This document shows, piece by piece, positions 1 through 8,028 of a stretch of 64,000 nt of DNA. Both the position numbers and the translations under genes were made by a program. The notes beneath the pieces are model-generated. The model was not told where the DNA came from and did not search any database. It saw nothing but the letters and a program-made list of their open reading frames with translations. Every line of letters begins with the position of its first letter. Positions within the stretch are counted from its first letter, which is position 1. This DNA is from a virus, in IMG/VR virus record IMGVR_UViG_3300035670_000174, positions 1 through 64,000 of that record; one strand, 5' to 3'.

Positions 1-96
1 ATTTCTGTTGAAGCCAAGTTTAATCCAATTACTGCCAAGAATATTTTACTAGAACATTTTGAATTAGAAAGAGAAAACGATGAACTTGATTTCTGA
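1..96 (+). CDS. C-terminal end of an unidentified protein (partial)
   Basis: Frame 1 is open from the window edge to a TGA at 94-96 and gives 31 residues ending ELERENDELDF. The gene starts outside the window. The tail is acidic, and its hydrophobic end (LDF) resembles clamp-binding C-termini of some phage proteins, but that is only a resemblance. It overlaps the start of the next gene by 17 nt, consistent with the tight packing elsewhere. No family can be named from so short a piece. Confidence 0.5.
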   Translation: MSVEAKFNPITAKNILLEHFELERENDELDF

Positions 97-700
97 AAAT
101 CAGGAAATGCGCTGGCACTTCCTTCACTCTGCCATGGCTCCAGCAGAAGAGTCTTGGCTCACTGGTCAATGTAAAGAAGTTTTCACACCAGAAGAATGCG
201 CCAAGATTATCGAAATTGGTAAGTCTCAAGAAATGATGCAGGCACGACTTGGTGATGATAAGATTGAACCATCTGTTCGAGATTCTCGTGTTCGTTGGAT
301 TCTTCCAGAAGAAAACACAGACTGGATTTTTGAAAAACTAGAAGACACTGTAATGAGTGTAAATCAAGCACTGTTTCGTTTTGAACTTACTGGGTTTGCA
401 GAAGGATTTCAATTTACAGAGTATACTGAACCTGGAGGTCACTACACTGCTCACATCGATAGAATGAATATCGGTGGAACTGTTCGAAAACTTTCCATGA
501 CTATACAGTTATCAGATCCTGCAGATTATGAGGGTGGTGAATTAGAGATTTTGTCAAATTTAGAACATCCAGAACTTGCACCAAAAGAGCAAGGAACTGC
601 GTTCTTTTTTAATAGTCATTTGTTGCATAGAGTAAAACCTGTCACAAAGGGAACACGATATGCGTTAGTAGCATGGATCACTGGTCCAAGATTTAAATGA
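80..700 (+). CDS. 2OG-Fe(II) oxygenase, PKHD/PiuC-like hydroxylase
   Basis: 206 aa. The iron ligands of the double-stranded beta-helix fold are visible: H125-x-D127 in HIDRM, distal H183, and R193 (GTRYALVAW) to bind 2-oxoglutarate. The motif EGGELEI sits between them as in PKHD-type hydroxylases. Such enzymes couple 2-oxoglutarate decarboxylation to hydroxylation of a protein or small molecule; the substrate is unknown. The ATG at 80 is chosen because it gives the full N-terminus after a purine-rich leader. An in-frame ATG at 107 (M10) is the alternative. It is the first of three different 2OG-Fe(II) oxygenases in this window. Confidence 0.85.
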   Translation: MNLISENQEMRWHFLHSAMAPAEESWLTGQCKEVFTPEECAKIIEIGKSQEMMQARLGDDKIEPSVRDSRVRWILPEENTDWIFEKLEDTVMSVNQALFRFELTGFAEGFQFTEYTEPGGHYTAHIDRMNIGGTVRKLSMTIQLSDPADYEGGELEILSNLEHPELAPKEQGTAFFFNSHLLHRVKPVTKGTRYALVAWITGPRFK

Positions 701-707
701 GGTTTAT

Positions 708-1634
708 ATGAAAGTTGCTGTTTGTTCCGATCTACATCTAGAGTTTGGTCCAATTGTCCTTGAAAACAAAGACAATGTGGAAGTGCTCATTCTCTCTGGA
801 GACATTTTTGTTAATCATGATTTAATGGATCATGACGATCCCATGCCATCATATAAGTCTAAACAAATTCATGAGTTCTTTTACAACTGTTGTAATGTGT
901 TTCCTCATGTTGTTTATGTTGCAGGTAATCATGAACACTATCATGGTGACTTTGCCACCACGCTAAAAGAAATCAAGCGTAAACTAAAGTATCTCCCAAA
1001 TCTGCAGGTGCTTGATAAAGATGTCTGGGATTACAAAGAAGAGTATCGCTTTATCGGTGGCACTCTTTGGACTGACATGAACAAGGAAGACCCAATAACT
1101 CTAAATCACATCAAAGGTGTGATGAATGACTTTCGTTGTGTGAAAAATAGTGATCGTAGAGTTTATTCCAAAGTTCCAGTCTATGAAAAAGATGAGAATG
1201 GTAAGTATGTGATGGAAGAAGTTGGTTCTGGTCATACCAAGATGAAAGAAATTGGTATGAAGATGAAAGAGCAACCAGCAAGATTCTCTCCAGAAGATGC
1301 AGTGGAAGATCACAGAAAGATGGTGGACTACATCAAACTCATGTATTCAGAAACACCACCATGGATGAAAGTGATTGTTGTTGGTCATCACGCACCAAGT
1401 AAGGCATCGACACATCCACGTTATCGAGGTGAAACAATCGTCAATGGCGCATACTCATCAGATCTTTCTGAGTTTATCCTAGATCGTCCAGGGATTAAAT
1501 TGTGGACTCATGGACATACTCATGAAGACTTTGACTACATGATTGGTGACTGTCGTGTTGTCTGCAATCCTCGTGGTTATGATGGATATGAAAGACGTGC
1601 AGCTTTCTTTGAACTAAAGGTAATTGACGTATGA
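708..1634 (+). CDS. calcineurin-like metallophosphoesterase
   Basis: 308 aa. Metal-binding motifs appear in the usual order: SDLHLE near residue 8, SGDIF near 31, AGNHEH near 73, a GHH motif near 227 and HGHTHEDF near 270. This is the di-metal site of the calcineurin-like phosphoesterase superfamily. Relatives are frequent in T4-like marine phages, often next to nucleotide or DNA metabolism genes, but the substrate (nucleic acid end, nucleotide or phosphoprotein) cannot be told from sequence. A GAGG Shine-Dalgarno precedes the ATG. Its stop overlaps the next gene (ATGA). It is distinct from the LpxH-like phosphoesterase at 6439. Confidence 0.85.
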   Translation: MKVAVCSDLHLEFGPIVLENKDNVEVLILSGDIFVNHDLMDHDDPMPSYKSKQIHEFFYNCCNVFPHVVYVAGNHEHYHGDFATTLKEIKRKLKYLPNLQVLDKDVWDYKEEYRFIGGTLWTDMNKEDPITLNHIKGVMNDFRCVKNSDRRVYSKVPVYEKDENGKYVMEEVGSGHTKMKEIGMKMKEQPARFSPEDAVEDHRKMVDYIKLMYSETPPWMKVIVVGHHAPSKASTHPRYRGETIVNGAYSSDLSEFILDRPGIKLWTHGHTHEDFDYMIGDCRVVCNPRGYDGYERRAAFFELKVIDV

Positions 1635-1807
1635 CATGGACGTTGATAGTACAGGAAGATCCAGAAACTGGTGATCAGATTCTGGAATTCCCAGATGATT
1701 TAATGGAGTCTGCTGGATGGAAAGAAGGCGACTCTATTGAATGGATTGATAACAAAGATGGTTCTTGGACACTAAGGAAGAAAGATGATACCAATTCCAT
1801 TAAGTGA
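1631..1807 (+). CDS. small AbrB/MazE-like phage protein
   Basis: 58 aa, beginning at an ATG that overlaps the preceding TGA. It reads MTWTLIVQEDPETGD, then LEFPDDLMESAGWKEGD and SIEWID, then a DGSWTL end. This is the swapped-hairpin beta pattern (functional up to 'GW..GD') of AbrB/MazE/SpoVT-like DNA-binding domains, and similar small proteins are common in T4-like cyanophages. A DNA-binding or antitoxin-like role is possible but unproven. No toxin gene is recognisable beside it. The next ORF overlaps its 3' end by 23 nt. Confidence 0.7.
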   Translation: MTWTLIVQEDPETGDQILEFPDDLMESAGWKEGDSIEWIDNKDGSWTLRKKDDTNSIK

Positions 1808-1922
1808 ACAAGAAGAAACCATTCTTCAGTTGTTGGTTGAGAATTCTAATCTTAAACGAGAGATAGAAGAACTAAAATATCGAATTAAAGAATTGAATTG
1901 GTGTCTTGAGGAGAAAGATTGA
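1785..1922 (+). CDS. short coiled-coil protein
   Basis: 45 aa starting at an ATG inside the end of the previous gene and ending in TGATG, so that the next ATG overlaps its stop. After an IPIPLSEQEE start, the sequence forms one leucine-heptad helix (LVENSNLKREIEELKYRIKE). It has no enzymatic motif. Its position in a chain of overlapping small genes supports it being translated. Function unknown. Confidence 0.55.
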   Translation: MIPIPLSEQEETILQLLVENSNLKREIEELKYRIKELNWCLEEKD

Positions 1923-2173
1923 TGACTTTACCAAACGAAAGACGAATGTCCATTTTACGAACAGAAGAATTTTTAAAAGATCTTCTAAATCCAGTAAAAA
2001 CACCAAGAGTCCCGAAAGAAATTCGTCAGCGAGCATCTTCTTGTCTACGTCACTTTCCATCAGAGTATCATATGGAACAGGCAAAAGAAGCTGCACCAAA
2101 AATTTTTGGTGAATGGGACTCAGAATACACTGAACATTCACAATATTACTACGATACGGAGCGAAACAAATGA
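1922..2173 (+). CDS. BPSL0761-like conserved protein
   Basis: 83 aa from ATG 1922, which overlaps the upstream stop. An in-frame TTG three bases earlier is less likely. It reads MTLPNERRMSILRTEEFLKD, then a TPRVP motif and a RQRASSCLRHFPS motif. This resembles the BPSL0761 family of short bacterial proteins known mainly from Burkholderia-like bacteria, whose function is unknown. The likeness is a hint of exchange with proteobacterial hosts. Its 3' end overlaps the MazG-like gene by 4 nt. Confidence 0.6.
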   Translation: MTLPNERRMSILRTEEFLKDLLNPVKTPRVPKEIRQRASSCLRHFPSEYHMEQAKEAAPKIFGEWDSEYTEHSQYYYDTERNK

Positions 2174-2571
2174 GCAAAGTGTTTACAGATGTACATGTTT
2201 TTATGAAAGCGTGCGATCATGCAACACCAATTGAGCCAACAGAGCCTACTGCGCTGTCTGAACTCTATAAACAACTCATCGAAGAAGAATATAATGAGTT
2301 TCAAGAGGCAGTTTCCAACAATGATGATGCGGAACAGCTTGATGCATGCTTCGATATGATCTGGGTTATTGTTGCATATGCAAAAACACGTGGTTGGGAC
2401 ATTGATAAAGCGTGGGATGAGGGTGCAAAGAGCAATTTGTACAAGATTGACCAGCTGACTGGACGTGTTATTCGTCGCGAAGATGGAAAAATCTTGAAAC
2501 CAAAGGACTGGCAACCCCCAAATTTTGCAAAATTCACCAAAATTGCTGAAAAACCAGCAGGAATTCGTTGA
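2170..2571 (+). CDS. MazG-like/HisE-type nucleotide pyrophosphohydrolase
   Basis: 133 aa all-alpha protein. LIEEEYNEFQEA carries the EExxE metal motif near residues 37-44 and LDACFDMIWV the second acidic motif near 57-66, followed by KSNLYKID near 89-96. This is the layout of the MazG/phosphoribosyl-ATP pyrophosphatase superfamily. Phage members hydrolyse (d)NTPs or lower alarmones during infection. It starts in an ATGA overlap with the previous gene. A consensus promoter for the next gene straddles its stop codon. Substrate not determinable. Confidence 0.75.
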   Translation: MSKVFTDVHVFMKACDHATPIEPTEPTALSELYKQLIEEEYNEFQEAVSNNDDAEQLDACFDMIWVIVAYAKTRGWDIDKAWDEGAKSNLYKIDQLTGRVIRREDGKILKPKDWQPPNFAKFTKIAEKPAGIR

Positions 2572-2596
2572 CATTTATTGAAAAAACTGGTATAAT
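2568..2596 (+). promoter_or_regulatory. consensus sigma70-like promoter
   Basis: TTGACA (2568-2573), a 17-nt spacer and TATAAT (2591-2596): a perfect match to the bacterial housekeeping consensus. The predicted start of transcription is 2603, the A of the next gene's ATG, so the mRNA should be leaderless. Confidence 0.85.
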
Positions 2597-2602
2597 AACA
2601 TT

Positions 2603-3100
2603 ATGATTAAACTTTACCTTGATATGGATGGTGTGATTTGTGATTTTAACAGCAAATTTGCAGAAATTATGCCAGAATTGCCTGACCATCAGCGTTTTCG
2701 TCATGCTGTGATGGATCACAAGATCTTTACACTGCTAAAACCAATGCCTGATGCCAAAGAATTGCTTGATTATGTTGCATGCTTGCGTCATATTGACATT
2801 CAAATTCTAACTTCTGTTGGAACTTTTGATGAACAACGTGGATATGAAGCAAAAATTCAAAAAAGATCATGGTTGGATCGAAATAATATCTTTTACCAAG
2901 CAAATTTTGTGAGATGTAAACCTGAAAAAGCAAATTTTGCTGATGACCAGTCTATTTTAATTGATGATTCTCCTGGATGCATTGATCCGTTCAACGCAAA
3001 AGGTGGTTTTGGTATTTTACACACAGATACTAAAAGCACGATTGAAAAGATTGAGAATGTTTTTAAGAAAATGAAAGAATTGAAAGCGTATAGATCATGA
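2603..3100 (+). CDS. HAD-family 5'(3')-deoxyribonucleotidase-like phosphatase
   Basis: 165 aa. YLDMDGVICDF at residues 5-15 is the catalytic DxDGV motif of HAD phosphatases, LTSVGT near 69-74 is motif II and ILIDDSPG near 116-123 carries the acidic motif IV. Size and motif order fit the 5'(3')-deoxyribonucleotidase (NT5C-like) branch, which dephosphorylates nucleoside monophosphates. This suits the neighbouring MazG-like enzyme in nucleotide turnover. The ATG lies 6 nt after a consensus -10 box with no room for a Shine-Dalgarno. It overlaps the next gene in an ATGA. Confidence 0.8.
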   Translation: MIKLYLDMDGVICDFNSKFAEIMPELPDHQRFRHAVMDHKIFTLLKPMPDAKELLDYVACLRHIDIQILTSVGTFDEQRGYEAKIQKRSWLDRNNIFYQANFVRCKPEKANFADDQSILIDDSPGCIDPFNAKGGFGILHTDTKSTIEKIENVFKKMKELKAYRS

Positions 3101-3384
3101 ATGAATTATTTCGCCCAACACTAGAATGGATTAAAGATGATTGGAATAGTAATCGCTTTCGTTTTATTATTGAGTTGCTCGCTTGGGCTATTTCTATCGG
3201 TTGCGCCATCACTATGGCAGTCACAGTCCCCAACCCACCACTTCTTGTTCTTTATCCTATCTGGATTAGTGGTTGCGCTATGTATGCTTGGGCTGCTTAT
3301 ACTCGGAAATCATTTGGCATGTTGGCCAACTACATGTTACTAGTCACTATTGACATTGTTGGGTTAATTCGAATGGTGATTTAA
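3097..3384 (+). CDS. small multi-pass membrane protein
   Basis: 95 aa. A soluble, tryptophan-rich start (residues 1-20) is followed by about three hydrophobic segments, near 22-43, 47-67 and 74-92. No family motif is seen. It overlaps the nucleotidase by 4 nt and abuts the next small membrane-protein gene. It could sit in the host inner membrane during infection; function unknown. Confidence 0.65.
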   Translation: MNELFRPTLEWIKDDWNSNRFRFIIELLAWAISIGCAITMAVTVPNPPLLVLYPIWISGCAMYAWAAYTRKSFGMLANYMLLVTIDIVGLIRMVI

Positions 3385-3534
3385 ATGTGGAGACTTTGGG
3401 CTAAAGCATTAGGAGAAAAAGCAAGTGAAGATAATGGTGAAGCGGACAAGGTTGCGATCGTCAGAACTATTATTGTACTATCTTATATTATTACTAATAT
3501 TTTTATTATTGCTGGTGTTATAAGACATTGGTAA
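3385..3534 (+). CDS. single-pass small membrane protein
   Basis: 49 aa. The ATG follows directly after the previous TAA. It begins MWRLWAKALGEKA, has an acidic linker (EDNGEAD), then one hydrophobic helix (residues 24-46) and ends RHW. Very similar short proteins occur in T4-like cyanophages, so I take it as real although it is short. Function unknown. Confidence 0.65.
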   Translation: MWRLWAKALGEKASEDNGEADKVAIVRTIIVLSYIITNIFIIAGVIRHW

Positions 3535-3538
3535 ACTG

Positions 3539-4153
3539 ATGAATATTTTTTACTTACACACAGACACTAAAGAATGCGCCAAGCAACATCTTGACAAACA
3601 TGTTGTTAAGATGATTCTAGAATACGCACAACTTCTTTCAACTGCTCATCGACTTCTTGATGGTACAGAGTATGAAGGGCGTACTGTTAGAGGGACTCGT
3701 AAAGCCATGCGTTGGTTACTTAATGATGAACGTGAAACAGGATTGTACATGGCTTCTCACATGAAACATCCATCTGGTATTTGGTGTCGAGAAACATCAG
3801 AAAATTATAATTGGTTGTATTCTTTATGGCGTGATCTTATGCGCGAATATACATTTCGATATGGTAAACATCATGTAGCTGAAAAGTTAATCCCATATCT
3901 GGATAATATGCCGACTAATATAAAAAGTGGTAAAATAACTCCAATGCCACAGTGTATGCCAGATCAATACAAAGTTCCTGGAAATTCTATTCAAGCATAT
4001 CATAATTATTATATTGGTGATAAACAAAGATTTGCAGTTTGGACTAATCGTCCAATCCCTCAATGGTATGTAGATGCATATCGTGCACAAAACCATAAAG
4101 CAATTGCTATAAAAGAATCAGATAAAGTAAGATTCAAGATGGTACCAGCATAA
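3539..4153 (+). CDS. conserved phage protein, unknown function
   Basis: 204 aa. It starts MNIFYLHTDTKECAKQHLDK, followed by HVVKMILEYAQLLSTAHRLL, an N-terminus I recognise from many T4-like marine phages. The repeated His/Asp/Glu positions (H18, H21, E28, H37) could be a metal site, but I cannot assign an activity. The C-terminal half has FAVWTNRPIPQWY. Some homologues are loosely linked to pyrimidine-dimer glycosylases; the motifs here do not settle that. The ATG is in a TGATG context 4 nt past the preceding gene. Confidence 0.75.
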   Translation: MNIFYLHTDTKECAKQHLDKHVVKMILEYAQLLSTAHRLLDGTEYEGRTVRGTRKAMRWLLNDERETGLYMASHMKHPSGIWCRETSENYNWLYSLWRDLMREYTFRYGKHHVAEKLIPYLDNMPTNIKSGKITPMPQCMPDQYKVPGNSIQAYHNYYIGDKQRFAVWTNRPIPQWYVDAYRAQNHKAIAIKESDKVRFKMVPA

Positions 4154-4156
4154 ATA
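4150..4156 (+). promoter_or_regulatory. T4-type late promoter
   Basis: ATAAATA, overlapping the stop codon of the previous gene and 19 nt before the next ATG, which has its own AAGGAG site. It matches 7 of 8 bases of the T4 late -10 element TATAAATA. Confidence 0.5.
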
Positions 4157-4174
4157 CAGATGTAAGGAGTTATT

Positions 4175-4423
4175 ATGCCAACGTATTCATTTCGAAATAA
4201 AGAAACTGGTGATGTGTTCGATCAATCTATGCGTATTTCAGAACGCGAAGATTTTCTCAAACAAAATCCCCATTTAGAATCTATCATCACTGGTGCGCCT
4301 GCGTTTACTGGCGACCATATTAGTGCTGTCAAAAAACACGACACAGGGTTTAAGGAGGTTCTTCAACGAATTCATGAAAAAACACCAGGAAGTCAGTTAA
4401 ATAAAACATCTAGTCAATTATAA
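4175..4423 (+). CDS. conserved small phage protein, FmdB-like start
   Basis: 82 aa. MPTYSFRNKETGDVFD resembles the beginning of FmdB-type proteins (MPTYxYxC...), but the zinc-ribbon cysteines are absent: there is no Cys in the protein. The C-terminal part (HDTGFKEVLQRIHEKTPGSQ) is conserved in T4-like cyanophages, where the gene commonly precedes phoH as it does here. A strong AAGGAG ribosome site precedes it. Function unknown. Confidence 0.7.
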   Translation: MPTYSFRNKETGDVFDQSMRISEREDFLKQNPHLESIITGAPAFTGDHISAVKKHDTGFKEVLQRIHEKTPGSQLNKTSSQL

Positions 4424-4438
4424 TTAAAAGGAAGACTA

Positions 4439-5221
4439 ATGGCTCGTAAACCATCAGCAACTAAAACATTAGAAAATGAAGAACACTGTGAGCCAAGAGA
4501 AGGAACAAGAAGCAATAAACCTATTAATAATAGTTTAAAAATTAGAATTGATGATTTAAAAACTTTTGATCCATTAACATCAAATCAAAAGTTATTTTTT
4601 GATGCATATAAAAGGCAAGACTACTTTATAGCATTACATGGTGTGGCAGGAACAGGTAAAACATTTATTGCTTTATATAAAGCAATAGAAGAAGTCTTAG
4701 ACAAGAGTAATCCTTTTAATAAAATTATTATTGTTCGTTCTGCAGTTCCTTCAAGAGAAGTTGGGCATCTTCCAGGGTCTATTGACGAAAAAACTGAAAT
4801 TTATCGTCAACCTTATCAGCAAATTTGCCAAACTTTATTTGGTAGACCTGATGCATACCAAAGACTTGAAGAACAACATCATATTGAATTTATTTCTACA
4901 TCATTTATTCGTGGTATGTCTTTTGATGATGCTATTATTATCGTAGATGAGATGCAAAATTTAACCTACGAAGAAATCGATACAGTTATGACTCGTGTTG
5001 GTTATCGCTCTAAAATTATTTGGTGTGGTGACTATCGTCAAACTGATTTAAATAAACGTAAAAACGATATGAGCGGTATTTTAAAGTTTTTTGATATTGC
5101 CTCTCATATGTCAGCATTCACTCGTATTGAATTTACACCAGATGACATTGTTCGTTCATCGTTGGTAAAAGAATATATTCTTGCTAAATTAAAATACGAA
5201 GATCTAGTAGAAGGAAACTAA
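4439..5221 (+). CDS. phoH: PhoH-like ATPase
   Basis: 260 aa P-loop NTPase. Walker A is GVAGTGKT (68-75), Walker B is IIIVDEMQ (D170-E171), and sensor-like WCGDYRQTDL follows near 195. A family-typical RSAVPSREVGHLPG motif lies at 100-113. PhoH-like genes are widespread in marine phages. The bacterial protein is an ATPase linked to phosphate stress and RNA metabolism, but the phage role is not established. The first ~45 residues are charged and poorly conserved. An AAAGGAAG ribosome site precedes the ATG. Confidence 0.92.
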   Translation: MARKPSATKTLENEEHCEPREGTRSNKPINNSLKIRIDDLKTFDPLTSNQKLFFDAYKRQDYFIALHGVAGTGKTFIALYKAIEEVLDKSNPFNKIIIVRSAVPSREVGHLPGSIDEKTEIYRQPYQQICQTLFGRPDAYQRLEEQHHIEFISTSFIRGMSFDDAIIIVDEMQNLTYEEIDTVMTRVGYRSKIIWCGDYRQTDLNKRKNDMSGILKFFDIASHMSAFTRIEFTPDDIVRSSLVKEYILAKLKYEDLVEGN

Positions 5222-5222
5222 A

Positions 5223-5846
5223 ATGTTAATTACAGGTGCACAATTTAAACAACTATTCCCAAAATCTCAAGATCCAGATACTTGGGCAGAATCCATGAAT
5301 AGTGTTTTTCCAACATATGAGATTAATACACCACAACGTGTTGCAGCTTTTCTGGCTCAATGTGGTCATGAGTCTGGTGGGTGGACAGTATTCGAAGAAA
5401 ATCTAAACTATTCTGCTAAAGGACTAATGGGAATTTTCAAAAAGTATTTCCCTACAGAAGAATTGGCTAATCAATATGCTCGTCAGCCACAAAAAATTGC
5501 TAATCGTGTTTATGCTAATCGTATGGGCAATGGTGATGAATCTTCTGGTGACGGATGGTTGTATCGTGGACGTGGTCCAATTCAGTTGACTGGAAAAGCA
5601 AATTATATTTCTTTTGCAAAAGATATGTTTGAAGACTGGGAAAATGTAGTTCAAAATCCAGACTGGGTTACTGCAGATCGTGATTTTGCTCTTATGTCTG
5701 CTATTTGGTTTTGGAATAAAAACAAATTAAATAAAGAAGCAGACGCTGGTGATATTAAAACAATGACACGTAAGATTAATGGTGGATATATTGGTCTTGA
5801 AGATCGAATTCATCATTATGAAGAAGCCATTCATCTTCTAGGATAA
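5223..5846 (+). CDS. GH19 chitinase-like endolysin
   Basis: 207 aa glycoside hydrolase family 19 (lysozyme-like fold). The catalytic Glu is E50 in AQCGHESGGW and the second acid is in FEENLNYS (E58/E59). The substrate-cleft motif YRGRGPIQLTGKANY lies near 117-131. GH19 enzymes of phages cleave the peptidoglycan glycan strand. There is no signal peptide, so release would need a holin; none is obvious next to it, though the small membrane proteins at 3097, 3385 and 16614 are candidates. A related GH19 domain is built into the tail spike at 28637. Confidence 0.88.
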   Translation: MLITGAQFKQLFPKSQDPDTWAESMNSVFPTYEINTPQRVAAFLAQCGHESGGWTVFEENLNYSAKGLMGIFKKYFPTEELANQYARQPQKIANRVYANRMGNGDESSGDGWLYRGRGPIQLTGKANYISFAKDMFEDWENVVQNPDWVTADRDFALMSAIWFWNKNKLNKEADAGDIKTMTRKINGGYIGLEDRIHHYEEAIHLLG

Positions 5847-5848
5847 TT

Positions 5849-6442
5849 ATGATATATTATCATAATGATTTTATTGGAGTTTTTGAAAATGTCTTGACGA
5901 AAGATGAGTGTCAAGACATTATTAATTATTTTGATAATTCCGAAAAGATCGGTGATGTCTGGTCTAGACAATTAAGTGAAAATAAAATTGCAAAAACAAA
6001 GAAAAATGATTCAACATGTTTTATAGATTTTAGAAAAGAATATTGTTTCACAGGCGCACCTTTTATTAATATGATTAATGAAAAGGTATATGAATGTTAT
6101 CTCTTATATAAAGAAACATATGACATACTTTCTTCTGTAGAAGAACATATACTAACGCCATCTATTCGGATACAAAAAACTCAAGTAGGTGGTGGTTATC
6201 ATTTATGGCATTGTGAACATGGTAGTATTCAAGTTGGTAGTAGACTTCTTGCGTGGACAATATATCTAAATGATGTACATGAAGGTGGAGAAACAGAGTT
6301 CTTATATCAGCATATGAGAGTTCCATCAAAGCAAGGGTCTGTTTGTATATTTCCTTCTGGATTCACTCATGCACATCGCGGTAATCCACCTCTAAGTAAT
6401 GACAAATATATTATCACTTCTTGGATAGAATATATTAAATGA
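5849..6442 (+). CDS. 2OG-Fe(II) oxygenase, prolyl-4-hydroxylase-like
   Basis: 197 aa. The double-stranded beta-helix core shows WHCEHG (H121-x-E123, a Glu variant of HxD), the strand LLAWTIYLNDV, HEGGETEF, a distal His in FTHAHRG (H174/H176) and K187, which replaces the usual Arg for 2-oxoglutarate as in prolyl-4-hydroxylases. The substrate is unknown; many marine myophages carry such genes. It overlaps the following phosphoesterase by 4 nt and starts 2 nt after the endolysin. Confidence 0.82.
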   Translation: MIYYHNDFIGVFENVLTKDECQDIINYFDNSEKIGDVWSRQLSENKIAKTKKNDSTCFIDFRKEYCFTGAPFINMINEKVYECYLLYKETYDILSSVEEHILTPSIRIQKTQVGGGYHLWHCEHGSIQVGSRLLAWTIYLNDVHEGGETEFLYQHMRVPSKQGSVCIFPSGFTHAHRGNPPLSNDKYIITSWIEYIK

Positions 6443-7224
6443 ATCATACGTACAAAACTATTTTTATTAGTGATGTACATTTAGGTACTCGTGATTCGCA
6501 AGCTGAAAAATTAAATAACTTTTTGAAACATAACACCTGCGAGACTTTATATCTTGTTGGTGATATTATTGATGCTTGGAAGATACAACAGAATAAGTGG
6601 CGTTGGAAACAATCACATACAAATGTAGTTCGTAGAATTCTTGGTCACGCTAAACGTGGCACAAGAGTTGTGTATGTCGCTGGTAATCACGATGAATTTT
6701 TAAGACCAATGATTCCTTATGGATTCTCATTTGGTCTAATTGAAATACAAAATCAAACTGAGCACGTAGGTGTAGATGGAAAACGATATTTGGTTACACA
6801 TGGAGATTTGTTTGATGGTATAACAAGACTTGCTCCTTGGTTAGCATTTCTTGGTGATAAATTATATGACTTAGTGCTTGATTGGAATTCAAGATTTAAT
6901 TGGATTCGTCATAAGATGGGATTTGGTTATTGGTCATTATCAAAATATTTAAAGCATAAAGTAAAATCTGCAGCAGACTTTATGTTTCAGTTTGAAAAAA
7001 ATATTTCAGCTTATTGTAAAAAACGTGGGTTTGATGGTGTAATTTGTGGGCACATTCACCATGCTGAAATAAAAGAAATTGATGGTGTCGTTTATATGAA
7101 CGATGGTGATTGGGTTGAATCATGTACTGCTTTGGTTGAACATCACGATGGAAGATGGGATATCGTAACTTGGACTAAGGAGAAAGACTATGAAAGTTCG
7201 CAAACTAATCAAGAAAATGTATGA
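6439..7224 (+). CDS. LpxH-like metallophosphoesterase
   Basis: 261 aa. SDVHLGTRDSQ (near 11-21), VGDIIDAW (near 40), AGNHDEFLRP (near 82), THGD near 119 and CGHIHHAE (near 197) form the metal-binding set of UDP-2,3-diacylglucosamine hydrolase (LpxH)-like enzymes. The WRWKQSHTNVVRRIL insertion is typical of this branch. Acting on lipid A precursors or other envelope nucleotides would fit the glycosyltransferase two genes downstream, but this is inference. ATGA coupled to the upstream gene. Confidence 0.8.
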   Translation: MNHTYKTIFISDVHLGTRDSQAEKLNNFLKHNTCETLYLVGDIIDAWKIQQNKWRWKQSHTNVVRRILGHAKRGTRVVYVAGNHDEFLRPMIPYGFSFGLIEIQNQTEHVGVDGKRYLVTHGDLFDGITRLAPWLAFLGDKLYDLVLDWNSRFNWIRHKMGFGYWSLSKYLKHKVKSAADFMFQFEKNISAYCKKRGFDGVICGHIHHAEIKEIDGVVYMNDGDWVESCTALVEHHDGRWDIVTWTKEKDYESSQTNQENV

Positions 7225-7321
7225 AGCATGTTTGAAGCATGATAAAGAACAAGAAAAAAAACTTTGGCGTAAAGCACTAAAGAAATCTTTAAAGCATAAA
7301 CACACTGAAGCGATTAAATGA
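7190..7321 (+). CDS. small lysine-rich protein
   Basis: 43 aa starting at an ATG within the 3' end of the phosphoesterase gene, with an AAGGAG site 7 nt upstream, and ending in ATGA overlap with the glycosyltransferase. It is highly basic (MKVRKLIKKMYEAC, KKLWRKALKKSLKHKH) and probably helical. Similar short basic ORFs are found in T4-like cyanophages. It could bind nucleic acid or membrane. Function unknown. Confidence 0.6.
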   Translation: MKVRKLIKKMYEACLKHDKEQEKKLWRKALKKSLKHKHTEAIK

Positions 7322-8028
7322 AATTAGAAGATAAGATTACGATTGTTGTTCCATGTAAGAATGAAGAGAATTATATTCATCATTTATTAGATCATCTAAG
7401 AAATCAAAAGATTGGCAACACTCGTATCATTATTGCTGATGCCTCCACGGATAATACTAGAGAAGTTATTCAAAGAGCAAAAGGATATCTTAATGTTGAA
7501 GTTATCGATGGTGGACCAGTTTCTGTCGCAAAGAATAATGGAGCGAAATTAGTAACTACACCATATATTTTATTCATTGATAGTGATGTTAGATTCTTTT
7601 CTCCAAATACTATTAAAGATGCCGTCACGTCTTTAGAATACTACAATTTAGATCTAGTTGGTTTATATGCCAAGTGTTATGATAATAGTATTCCAGCGAA
7701 GATTGGATTCTCTATATTCAATCTAATTAATGGTATTATGCAGCATTTTATACCATTCGCTGTTGGTGCGTTCTTTTTAACTCGTAGAGATAAATTCGAA
7801 GAGTTGGGTGGATTCCCTGCAAAATATGAAACTAGTGAAGATTTCTTTTTATCTAAAAAATATGATGTAAATAAGTTTGCTCTAGTTAAACATTATTTTG
7901 GACAAGACAGCAGAAGATTTCAAAAAATGGGTTACTTTGGTATGGCTTGGTATCTAATTAAAAACTTTTGGAATCGTAACAATCAAAAATATTGGGACTC
8001 GATAGATTATTCTAAATACTGGAAATGA
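7318..8028 (+). CDS. family 2 glycosyltransferase
   Basis: 236 aa GT-A fold. The N-terminus TIVVPCKNEENYI (8-20) is the nucleotide-sugar binding start, IIADASTDNT (near 38) the first Asp, and FIDSDVRFF (near 88) the DxD-like metal motif. Around residues 125-160 there is a hydrophobic stretch, as in polyprenyl-phosphate GT2 enzymes. GGFPAKYETSEDFFLSKK carries the ED catalytic-base region. It may modify host surface glycans or phage components. It overlaps both neighbours by 4 nt. Confidence 0.83.
   Translation: MKLEDKITIVVPCKNEENYIHHLLDHLRNQKIGNTRIIIADASTDNTREVIQRAKGYLNVEVIDGGPVSVAKNNGAKLVTTPYILFIDSDVRFFSPNTIKDAVTSLEYYNLDLVGLYAKCYDNSIPAKIGFSIFNLINGIMQHFIPFAVGAFFLTRRDKFEELGGFPAKYETSEDFFLSKKYDVNKFALVKHYFGQDSRRFQKMGYFGMAWYLIKNFWNRNNQKYWDSIDYSKYWK

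Noticed and set aside
3539-4153. Pyrimidine-dimer glycosylase (DenV-like) assignment
   Set aside because: The N-terminal Thr nucleophile and the active-site pattern of DenV are not visible; only general His/Glu positions match, so I left it as unknown.
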